Assembly: GCA_022710085.1 (NCBI GenBank)
Contig: JAKLHP010000006.1
Location: 1 to 18,725 of the forward strand
DNA: 18,725 bases
From: Patescibacteria group bacterium
GTDB taxonomy: Bacteria > Patescibacteriota > Minisyncoccia > Moranbacterales > JAKLHP01
Direction: 5' to 3'
Positions 6,702-13,352 of this stretch are shown here, piece after piece; within the stretch, counting starts at the first letter, position 1, and each line of letters starts with the position of its first letter. The position numbers and the translations under genes were made by a program. The notes beneath the pieces were generated by a model. The model did not search any database and was not told where the DNA came from. It saw only the letters and a program-made list of their open reading frames with translations.

Positions 6702-6723
6702 TTTTAGCTAAAATTAAAATCTT

Positions 6724-6757
6724 AAAAACAATCCCGAAAGTCGGGGTTGTTTTATTT
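6724..6757 (+). terminator. Rho-independent terminator between pilins 2 and 3
   Basis: AACAATCCCGA (6727-6737), loop AAG, TCGGGGTTGTT (6741-6751) form an 11-bp stem with one T-G pair. A further A-T extension and TTTATTTT follow. Confidence 0.88.
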
Positions 6758-6768
6758 TGATAAAGTTA

Positions 6769-6777
6769 TGATATAAT
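6769..6777 (+). promoter_or_regulatory. Extended -10 promoter of pilins 3 and 4
   Basis: TG-A-TATAAT (6769-6777), directly after the terminator, predicts +1 near 6784 and a leader of about 75 bases to ATG 6859. TTGATA (6757-6762) is too close to serve as -35. Confidence 0.6.
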
Positions 6778-6858
6778 AAAGTCAGCTCTTGTTAATTTTC
6801 AACATATAAAAGCAAATAAAAGATGCCATTTGAAAAAATAAAAATGGTGGACAAAAAA

Positions 6859-7209
6859 ATGAAAAAAATAAAATTATTTTTTGCCAGTGCAGTATTATTT
6901 TTAATGCCACTCGTTTCTCTCGCCCAATGGAATCCGGACAGTCTTACGTCTTCCAATCTTCCCAGTAGTTCTATCTATGACATAATTAAAAATTTGTTAA
7001 CTTGGATCCTTTCGATTTTCGGTCTTCTGGCAGTAATCGGGTTTATCATAGCCGGAATAATGTATATTATTTCTTCCGGGGATGATGATGCGATGAAAAA
7101 AGCCAAAAAAGCCATGACCTATTCTATTATCGGAGTAATAGTAGCTCTCTCCGGATTGGTTGTTATTTTTGCAGTTGACAGTGCTTTGAGCGGAGAATCC
7201 TATTTTTAA
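6859..7209 (+). CDS. VirB2/TrbC-like T4SS pilin paralogue 3
   Basis: From ATG 6859 the precursor has 116 residues, the same length as pilin 2. It has a signal peptide (MKKIKLFFASAVLFLMPLVS, cleavage near LAQ-W), a linker (NPDSLTSSNLPSSSIYDIIK), helix 1 (WILSIFGLLAVIGFIIAGIM), the loop SSGDDDAMKKAKKAM, helix 2 (YSIIGVIVALSGLVVIFAV) and the end SGESYF. The in-frame ATGs at 6823 and 6844 would add a charged tail before a signal that already has a normal basic start, and GGTGG at 6848-6852 is well placed for 6859. The final A of its stop codon is the first base of the ATG of pilin 4, so the pair is translationally coupled. Confidence 0.8.
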   Translation: MKKIKLFFASAVLFLMPLVSLAQWNPDSLTSSNLPSSSIYDIIKNLLTWILSIFGLLAVIGFIIAGIMYIISSGDDDAMKKAKKAMTYSIIGVIVALSGLVVIFAVDSALSGESYF

Positions 7210-7613
7210 TGGTTAAAAATATGAAAAAATCGTTGTTAATAGCTATATTCGTAATGCCGGTATTTTTTTTGATTTCAAGCAATATTTCTATTGGAGAAAC
7301 GACATCAGATAATCCGAATCTCGATTGTAGCAGTGGTATTTGTTATCCCATCAATACCAATCTTCCTGATTCCGATATGAAAACTATCATTACTAATTTT
7401 TTGAATTGGATATTGGGAATATTTGGAATATTGGCAGTGATTGCTTTTATTATTTCTGGGATCCAGTATATCATTTCAACTGGCGACGAAAGAACGATGG
7501 ATGCAGCCAAAAGAAGCATGGTTTATTCAATCGTCGGAGTGGTAGTGGCCCTTGCCGGTCTCATTATCATCTTTGCTATCGACAAAGCTCTTCGGGGAAC
7601 GTCCTCTTTTTAA
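7209..7613 (+). CDS. VirB2/TrbC-like T4SS pilin paralogue 4, with a Cys pair
   Basis: The 134-residue precursor (122-130 if a later start is used) starts at ATG 7209, overlapping the stop of pilin 3 by one base; ATG 7221 gives MKKSLLIAIFVMPVFFLISS and is an alternative. After the signal comes a longer linker than in its paralogues, holding the only cysteines of the set (LDCSSGICYPINTNLPDSD), likely a disulfide outside the cytoplasm. Helix 1 is WILGIFGILAVIAFIISGIQ, the loop is STGDERTMDAAKRSM, helix 2 is YSIVGVVVALAGLIIIFAI, and the end is RGTSSF. It is closest to pilin 3, suggesting a recent tandem duplication. The extra linker could mark a tip or minor pilin. Confidence 0.78.
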   Translation: MVKNMKKSLLIAIFVMPVFFLISSNISIGETTSDNPNLDCSSGICYPINTNLPDSDMKTIITNFLNWILGIFGILAVIAFIISGIQYIISTGDERTMDAAKRSMVYSIVGVVVALAGLIIIFAIDKALRGTSSF

Positions 7614-7621
7614 ATGATAAT

Positions 7622-7650
7622 TTGACAAACAGGCAGGGTTTTGCTAAAAT
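7622..7650 (+). promoter_or_regulatory. Consensus promoter of the nusA operon
   Basis: TTGACA (7622-7627), 17-bp spacer, TAAAAT (7645-7650) with an extended TGC before it (7642-7644). This is among the strongest promoters in the window. It begins 9 bp after the stop of pilin 4 and predicts +1 near 7657, so nusA can be expressed independently of the pilin genes. Confidence 0.85.
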
Positions 7651-7681
7651 TGAATAGAAGATTGTTTACGAGAGGGTTCGC

Positions 7682-9097
7682 ATGAAAGGCGGATCTTTTT
7701 TAATAAAAATTCTAATAATTCATAAAAAACACTATTTTATGCCCAAGAAAACTAAAAATAAGGATGATGATTCTTCAAGCATGAGACTTGGAGAGTTTGG
7801 TAGTGCCATAATGCAAATTGCCGAGGAAAAAGGGATTTCCAAAGACAAGGTCATTGAAACTATCGAAGCGGCACTAGCAGCTGCCTACAAAAAAGAATAT
7901 GGGAAGAAGGGACAGCATATTCGAGCTGAATTCAACCAAGTCAGCGGATCAGCCAAATTCTTCAAACTTCTGGAGGTAGTAGATGAATCTACAAGGGAAT
8001 TTGTTGTTGTTCAGGCTGATGAAGATTTGTTGCAGCCTGATGTAGAAAAAGAAAAAATACAGAAAGAAACAGAACCGGAACAAAAAGAAATAGAAGAGGA
8101 TGAAGAAAAACTTCCCAGATTCAATCAGGAAAGAGATATTATCCTGGAAGAAGCGAAGAAGATTAAAAAAGATGCAAAAATCGGAGATGTCATTGAGATT
8201 GCTTTAGAATCAAAAACCGAATATGGAAGAATTGCTGCTCAAACCGCCAAGCAGGTCATTATTCAAAAAATAAGAGAAGCTGAACGAGACTCAATGTTCA
8301 AAGAATATAAGGAGAAAGAAGGAGAAGTGGTAAGCGGAAGCATTCAAAGAATCGAAGGACGAAATGTTTATGTTGATCTCGGAAAATCAATCGGAGTCTT
8401 GTTTCCTTCAGAGCAAATCGAGAGGGAAAGATATCATATCGGCCAGAGAATAAAAGTTTATTTAGCCAAAGTCGAGTCTGATCCCAAAGGTCCCGGAATA
8501 ACCTTGAGCAGAATTCACTCAGAAATGATTAAAAGACTTTTTGAGCTGGAGGTTCCTGAAGTATTTTCTGGAACAGTAGAAATAAAAAGTATTGCCAGAG
8601 AGGCAGGATCCCGTACTAAAATAGCCGTTTTCTCGAAAGAAGAAGGGGTAGATCCAATTGGTTCTTGTGTCGGACAAAAAGGAACCAGGGTCCAAGCTGT
8701 CATTGATGAGCTAGGAGGAGAGAAGATTGATATTATTGAATGGAGCGAAGATGCTCATAAATTTATTGCCGCCGCCCTTAGTCCGGCCAAGGTTCTTTCT
8801 GTTGAGCTTGATGACGAAAAAAGAGAATCGGTCGTAAAAGTTCCTGAGGATCAGTTGTCTCTGGCTATTGGAAAGCAGGGGCAAAACGTAAGATTGGCCG
8901 CCAAGCTTACAGGCTGGAAGATCGATGTTGTTGGAGACATATTGACCAATACTGATTTGCTGCAGGCTGACGAGGAAGAAATTGAAACAGAAAAATCAGA
9001 AGTGCAAGATGGCGCTGACGAAAAAGAGGAAGAAAAGAAAGAAGAAAAAAAACCTAAGAAATCCAAAAAATCCAAGGAGGATAAAAAGGAAGAGTAA
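7682..9097 (+). CDS. nusA: Transcription termination/antitermination protein NusA
   Basis: NusA binds RNA polymerase and nascent RNA and controls pausing and termination. The N-terminal domain begins around IMQIAEEKGISKDKVIETIE and contains an acidic insertion (about residues 120-150, EKEKIQKETEPEQKEIEEDE). The S1 domain follows at about 215-280 (EVVSGSIQRIEGRNVYVDLG). KH1 carries GSCVGQKGTRVQAVIDELGG and KH2 carries LAIGKQGQNVRLAAKLTGW. The last 50 residues are a Lys/Glu-rich tail in place of the acidic repeats of enteric NusA. Length is 471 from ATG 7682 or 452 from ATG 7739. The first has GAGG 6 bases ahead and fits the +1; the second lacks an SD but removes an unusual hydrophobic start (SFLIKILIIHKKHYF). 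The usual neighbours rimP and infB are absent. Confidence 0.96.
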   Translation: MKGGSFLIKILIIHKKHYFMPKKTKNKDDDSSSMRLGEFGSAIMQIAEEKGISKDKVIETIEAALAAAYKKEYGKKGQHIRAEFNQVSGSAKFFKLLEVVDESTREFVVVQADEDLLQPDVEKEKIQKETEPEQKEIEEDEEKLPRFNQERDIILEEAKKIKKDAKIGDVIEIALESKTEYGRIAAQTAKQVIIQKIREAERDSMFKEYKEKEGEVVSGSIQRIEGRNVYVDLGKSIGVLFPSEQIERERYHIGQRIKVYLAKVESDPKGPGITLSRIHSEMIKRLFELEVPEVFSGTVEIKSIAREAGSRTKIAVFSKEEGVDPIGSCVGQKGTRVQAVIDELGGEKIDIIEWSEDAHKFIAAALSPAKVLSVELDDEKRESVVKVPEDQLSLAIGKQGQNVRLAAKLTGWKIDVVGDILTNTDLLQADEEEIETEKSEVQDGADEKEEEKKEEKKPKKSKKSKEDKKEE

Positions 9098-9164
9098 TTA
9101 ATTTAGAATTTTAAAGGCTAAATTTAAAATTAAATTTAGAATTTAAAATTTATAATTTTAAAAT
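9098..9164 (+). repeat. AT-rich TTTAAAATT repeat spacer, with possible -10 for hppA
   Basis: The 67-bp spacer is almost entirely variations of AATTTAGAATT / AATTTAAAATT. TATAAT (9151-9156) ends 8 bp before the hppA ATG and could give a leaderless hppA message, though the composition makes a chance match easy. Confidence 0.45.
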
Positions 9165-11189
9165 ATGAGTATAATTAGTTATTCCATTGCTGCGAGTTTT
9201 GTGGCAATAGCATTTGCTCTCTATCTTGCCTGGAAAGTGATGAAATTTTCCGAAGGAGAGGGAAAGATGGTTGAAATTTCAAACGCCATCAAGGAAGGCG
9301 CCAAAGCCTATTTAAACAGGCAATACAAAACTGTGGCCTATGTGGCAATTTTTGTTGCCATTATCCTCTACTTTATTATGGGGGAATCAGGATTGAAAAC
9401 TAGTATCGGATTTTTGATCGGAGCCGGAGCATCTGCTCTCGCTGGATATATCGGAATGAATGTGGCAGTAAGGGCCAATGTCAGGACTGCCCAAGCTGCA
9501 AAAACCGGATTAGGAAAAGCTTTGGACGTTGCTTTTAAGGGAGGAACAGTAACGGGACTTTTAGTAGTAGGACTCGGGCTTTTAGTAGTTGCGGGTTTTT
9601 ATATGATTACCGGAGATCTTAAGGCACTGATCGGTTTGGGCTTTGGAGGAAGCTTGATCAGTATTTTCGCCCGACTTGGTGGAGGAATTTTTACCAAAGC
9701 AGCTGATGTGGGAGCTGATCTCGTCGGCAAAGTTGAAGCTGGAATTCCTGAAGATGATCCAAGAAATCCAGCAGTTATTGCTGACAACGTAGGAGACAAT
9801 GTCGGAGACTGCGCAGGAATGGCTGCTGATCTTTTTGAAACTTATGCCGTAACAGCGATCGCTGCTATGATTTTGGGATCACTTACTTTTCCGAATTTTT
9901 CCAATGCGACTCTTTATCCTCTGGCCTTGGGAGCTGTCTCAATGATTGCTTCGATTATCGGAATATTTTTTGTCCGTCTGGGAACAAAAGACAAAAATAA
10001 AAAGGCAGGAGACGTGAATATTATGGGAGCGCTTTATAAAGGGCTTATTGCTGCTTCAGTAATTGCTCTTGTTGCTTTCTATCCGGTCACTAAAATGATA
10101 ATGACTGACAACGGACTTTATTCTTTTCAAAATATTTTCCTTACCTCTTTAGTTGGAATTTTGGTTACTGCAGGAATGGTGATTGTAACTGAATACTATA
10201 CTTCCAAAAAATATCGTCCGGTAAAAGCCATTGCCGAGTCATCCAAGACCGGTCACGGAACAAATATAATTATGGGTTTGGCTATCAGTATGGAAGCAAC
10301 TGCTATTCCGGTAATTATTATTGTGGCAGGAATTCTGGCTTCCTTCTGGCTAGCTGGAATTTATGGAGTGGGAATTGCTGTTATGAGTATGCTTTCAATG
10401 GCAGGGATTATTGTGGCGATTGATTCTTTCGGGCCGATCACTGACAATGCCGGAGGAATCGCTGAAATGTCGGAAATGGGATCGGAAATAAGGGAAGTGA
10501 CTGATTCACTGGATGCGGTCGGAAACACTACTAAAGCAGTTACCAAAGGCTACGCTATTGCTTCAGCTGGTCTTGCGGCAGTAGTTTTGTTTGCTTCTTA
10601 CGTTCAGGAATTATCCGACAAGGGACAGCACATTGTTTTTGCTCTTGATAATGTTAAGGTTCTATCCGGACTTCTTATAGGAGGAATTATTCCTTATTTC
10701 TTTGCTTCAATCAGTATGCGATCAGTCTCCAAAGCAGCTAGTGCTGTTGTAGAAGAAGTTCGAAGGCAATTTCGGGAAATTAAGGGAATTATGGAAGGAA
10801 CAGCTAAGCCGGATTATGCAACGAGCGTCGATATTGTGACTAAAGCTGCTATCCGGGAAATGATCATTCCAGCTATTATTCCAGTTTTAACCCCGATCCT
10901 TGTTGGATTTATTCTAGGACCAGAAGCTCTGGGAGGGCTTTTAGTTGGATCGATTATTACCGGACTTTTTGTGGCAATTTCCATGACTTCCGGAGGTGGT
11001 GCCTGGGATAATGCCAAGAAATATATTGAAGAAGGAAATTTCGGTGGCAAAGGATCGCTTGCTCATCAAGCAGCCGTTACCGGCGATACTGTCGGAGATC
11101 CTTACAAAGATACAGCTGGACCAGCTATCAATCCGATGATTAAGATTATCAATATCGTAGCATTGTTGATAGCCGGGCTGATAGTCTAA
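9165..11189 (+). CDS. hppA: Membrane-bound proton-pumping pyrophosphatase, K+-independent type
   Basis: The enzyme hydrolyses pyrophosphate and uses the energy to move protons across the cytoplasmic membrane. At 674 residues and with about 16 hydrophobic segments it is full length. The pyrophosphate/Mg site is clear: DVGADLVGKVE (181-191) and ADNVGDNVGDCAGMAADLFE (206-225). The second conserved acidic region is DSFGPITDNAGGIAEM, and the C-terminal one is GDTVGDPYKDTAGPAINPM. In GNTTKA the Lys is residue 457; family work has shown that Lys at this place marks K+-independent H+ pumps and Ala marks K+-dependent ones. No SD precedes the ATG. No terminator is seen after nusA or after this gene, so it is probably part of the nusA-clpP unit. 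Confidence 0.97.
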   Translation: MSIISYSIAASFVAIAFALYLAWKVMKFSEGEGKMVEISNAIKEGAKAYLNRQYKTVAYVAIFVAIILYFIMGESGLKTSIGFLIGAGASALAGYIGMNVAVRANVRTAQAAKTGLGKALDVAFKGGTVTGLLVVGLGLLVVAGFYMITGDLKALIGLGFGGSLISIFARLGGGIFTKAADVGADLVGKVEAGIPEDDPRNPAVIADNVGDNVGDCAGMAADLFETYAVTAIAAMILGSLTFPNFSNATLYPLALGAVSMIASIIGIFFVRLGTKDKNKKAGDVNIMGALYKGLIAASVIALVAFYPVTKMIMTDNGLYSFQNIFLTSLVGILVTAGMVIVTEYYTSKKYRPVKAIAESSKTGHGTNIIMGLAISMEATAIPVIIIVAGILASFWLAGIYGVGIAVMSMLSMAGIIVAIDSFGPITDNAGGIAEMSEMGSEIREVTDSLDAVGNTTKAVTKGYAIASAGLAAVVLFASYVQELSDKGQHIVFALDNVKVLSGLLIGGIIPYFFASISMRSVSKAASAVVEEVRRQFREIKGIMEGTAKPDYATSVDIVTKAAIREMIIPAIIPVLTPILVGFILGPEALGGLLVGSIITGLFVAISMTSGGGAWDNAKKYIEEGNFGGKGSLAHQAAVTGDTVGDPYKDTAGPAINPMIKIINIVALLIAGLIV

Positions 11190-11317
11190 TTGAAAGTTAA
11201 AAAGTTGCAGTTCAAAATTTAAAATTATCAAATTTTAAAATCATTTTAATATTCCATATTATCATTTTGCATTTTGAGATTTGTATTTTTGGTTAAATTT
11301 ATAATTAATGAAAATTG
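11190..11317 (+). repeat. AT-rich spacer with TTCAAAATTTAAAATT repeats before tig
   Basis: The 128-bp spacer contains TTCAAAATTTAAAATT (11211-11226), identical over 16 bases to the repeat inside the Mur ligase gene, then related phrases (AAATTTTAAAATCATTTTAA). TATAAT (11300-11305) lies 12 bp before the tig ATG and may be a weak internal promoter. No hairpin terminator is visible. Confidence 0.5.
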
Positions 11318-12610
11318 ATGTTTAAAAAAGAAGTAATTAAATTACCCAATTCCGAACTTGAGATTAAAGTAGCTGTTCCTTGGGAAGAATGGAAGAGTTT
11401 TTTGGACCAAGCTTTTGGGAATTTTTCCAAAGAGCTGAAAATTCCCGGATTTCGTCCAGGAAAAGCTCCGAAGAATCTGGTGGAAAAACAGGTTGGCAAG
11501 GGGAATATTCTTCAGGATGCGGCTGAAAAGGCGATTCAAAAAACCTATGCTGATATTCTGGATAAGGATAAGATTGATGCTATCGGGGCTCCAAAAGCAG
11601 AAATTCTCAAGCTTGCCGAAGGAAATGAATTGGAGTATAAGATTGTGACAGCTGTGATCCCGGAAGTGAAAATGAAAGAATGGAAAAGCACTATCAAAAA
11701 AATAAATGAAAAATTTAAGGGAGAAAAAGTTGAGGTTTCGGACGAGGAAATTAAAAAGGAAATAAATAAAATTGCTGAAAGCAGAGCCAAAATAGTTACA
11801 GTAAATCGGGAAGCAAAAAATGAAGACAGTGTGCTTGTTGACTTCAGTGTTCTCCGGGATGGTGTTCCGATTGAGAATGGAATTAGTAAAAATCATCCGC
11901 TTGTTTTGGGAAAAGGATTTTTTATTCCTGGCTTTGAGGAAAATATCATAGGAATGAAAGAAAATGAAGAGAAAAAATTTACTTTGAAATTTCCGAATGA
12001 ATATCACGAAAAAAGCTTGGCAGGAAAAGAAGCGAATTTCGAAGTAAAATTGAACTTGGTTCAGGAAAGGCAAATCTCAGAAATAAATGATGATTTTGCC
12101 AGATCTCTCGGAAAATTTGAAAACCTGGAAAAACTCAAAGGCAGTATTAGAGAAGGAATAGTTGAAGAAAAAGAAAAAGAGGCTAAAGAAAAAAGAAGAA
12201 GTGAATTCTTGGAAGGTCTCATTAATCTTTCCGAAACAGAACTTCCTGAAGTTTTGGTGCAGAGTGAACTTTCCAAGATGTTCCAAGAGTTTGAGATGCA
12301 ACTTGCTCAAATGGGAATGGACCTGGATAGTTTTTTGGAAAAAATGAAAAAGACCAAGGAGGATTTGGAAAAAGAGTGGAGAATCCAGTCGGAAAAAAGA
12401 GTAAAATCAGCTTTAATTCTGGAAGTGATTGCCAAAGAGCAGGATATTAAAGTTGAAAATGAAAAAGTTGAAGAAGAAATGAACAAAACTCTTCAATATT
12501 ACAAGAAGGAAAAAGATCTGGAAAAGAATATCGATCTCGGAAGATTGTATGATTATACAAAAGGAGTATTAACCAATGAAAAAGTTTTCGAGTATCTGGA
12601 AAAAATGTAA
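11318..12610 (+). CDS. tig: Trigger factor (ribosome-associated chaperone, peptidyl-prolyl isomerase)
   Basis: Trigger factor binds near the ribosomal exit tunnel and shields nascent chains. The ribosome-binding signature GFRPGKAP is at residues 44-51. The FKBP-type domain is about 150-245 (DSVLVDFSVLRDGVPIENG, then LVLGKGFFIPGFEENIIGM and EYHEKSLAGKEANFEVKL), and the helical substrate-binding arms occupy 250-430. The length of 430 is typical. ATG 11318 is preferred to the TTG just before it. Upstream of clpP, 28 bp away, it keeps the widespread tig-clpP order, although no clpX follows here. Confidence 0.96.
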   Translation: MFKKEVIKLPNSELEIKVAVPWEEWKSFLDQAFGNFSKELKIPGFRPGKAPKNLVEKQVGKGNILQDAAEKAIQKTYADILDKDKIDAIGAPKAEILKLAEGNELEYKIVTAVIPEVKMKEWKSTIKKINEKFKGEKVEVSDEEIKKEINKIAESRAKIVTVNREAKNEDSVLVDFSVLRDGVPIENGISKNHPLVLGKGFFIPGFEENIIGMKENEEKKFTLKFPNEYHEKSLAGKEANFEVKLNLVQERQISEINDDFARSLGKFENLEKLKGSIREGIVEEKEKEAKEKRRSEFLEGLINLSETELPEVLVQSELSKMFQEFEMQLAQMGMDLDSFLEKMKKTKEDLEKEWRIQSEKRVKSALILEVIAKEQDIKVENEKVEEEMNKTLQYYKKEKDLEKNIDLGRLYDYTKGVLTNEKVFEYLEKM

Positions 12611-12638
12611 ATTTTTTAAATTTAAAGCCTAATTCAAA

Positions 12639-13235
12639 ATGTCACAAAAAAATTACAATCAATATCTGATTCCTTCTGTGATAGAGAAGACAAGCTATGG
12701 GGAACGCGCTTATGATATTTACTCGAGGCTTTTGAAAGACAGGATAATTTTTCTTGGTAGTGCAATCGATGATGGAGTGGCGAATTCAATAATTGCCCAA
12801 CTTTTATTTTTAGACTCGCAGAATTCCAAGGAAGATATTAAACTTTACATAAATTCTCCCGGAGGAGTAGTTTCTTCAGCCTTGGCAATATACGACACGA
12901 TGCAATATGTTAAGTCGGATGTTCAGACAATTTGTGTGGGATTGGCAGCTTCCGGAGCGGCACTTTTGCTTTCAGCCGGAGCCAAGGGGAAAAGATTTAT
13001 TCTCCCTAACGGAGAAGTGCTTATTCATCAGGTGATGGGTGGAACGCAGGGACAGGCAACGGACATCGATATCCACGCCAAACATATTCTGAAATTGAAA
13101 GACAAGCTGAATAAAATTATGGCCAAGCATACCGGACAGAGAATTGAGAAAATAATTAAAGACACTGACCGGGATTATTTTATGAGTGCTGAAGAAGCGA
13201 AGGAATATGGAATTGTGGACAAAATTATCAAATAA
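12639..13235 (+). CDS. clpP: ATP-dependent Clp protease proteolytic subunit
   Basis: The 198-residue serine peptidase forms the barrel that degrades proteins fed by a Clp ATPase. The triad residues are Ser105 in GLAASGAALL, His130 in EVLIHQ, and Asp179 in DTDRDYF; their spacings match those of B. subtilis ClpP (98, 123, 172). The handle region GGTQGQATDIDIHAKHIL is well conserved. The residue after the catalytic Ser is Gly, where most ClpP have Met. ATG 12639 lies in AT-rich sequence without an SD, so it is presumably translated from the tig message. The ATPase partner is not encoded nearby. Confidence 0.96.
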   Translation: MSQKNYNQYLIPSVIEKTSYGERAYDIYSRLLKDRIIFLGSAIDDGVANSIIAQLLFLDSQNSKEDIKLYINSPGGVVSSALAIYDTMQYVKSDVQTICVGLAASGAALLLSAGAKGKRFILPNGEVLIHQVMGGTQGQATDIDIHAKHILKLKDKLNKIMAKHTGQRIEKIIKDTDRDYFMSAEEAKEYGIVDKIIK

Positions 13236-13260
13236 CATCTAACAGTTAGTAGTTTATATC

Positions 13261-13289
13261 AAAAAATTCCGAGTATTCGGAATTTTTTT
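13261..13289. terminator. Bidirectional terminator between clpP and gpmI
   Basis: AAAAAATTCCGA (13261-13272), loop GTAT, TCGGAATTTTTTT (13277-13289): a perfect 12-bp stem with an A-run on one side and a T-run on the other, so it can act on both strands. It lies 25 bp after the clpP stop and 63 bp beyond the gpmI stop. Confidence 0.9.
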
Positions 13290-13352
13290 GTGATCCTTTG
13301 CGTGTTTTATTTTTTCCAAAGCATTTCGAATTTTTCAACGTCGGATAGAGAA

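Noticed and set aside
11308..11325. Five-codon ORF (ATGAAAATTGATGTTTAA) overlapping the tig start
   Set aside because: Such short ORFs are expected by chance in AT-rich spacers; nothing else supports a leader peptide.
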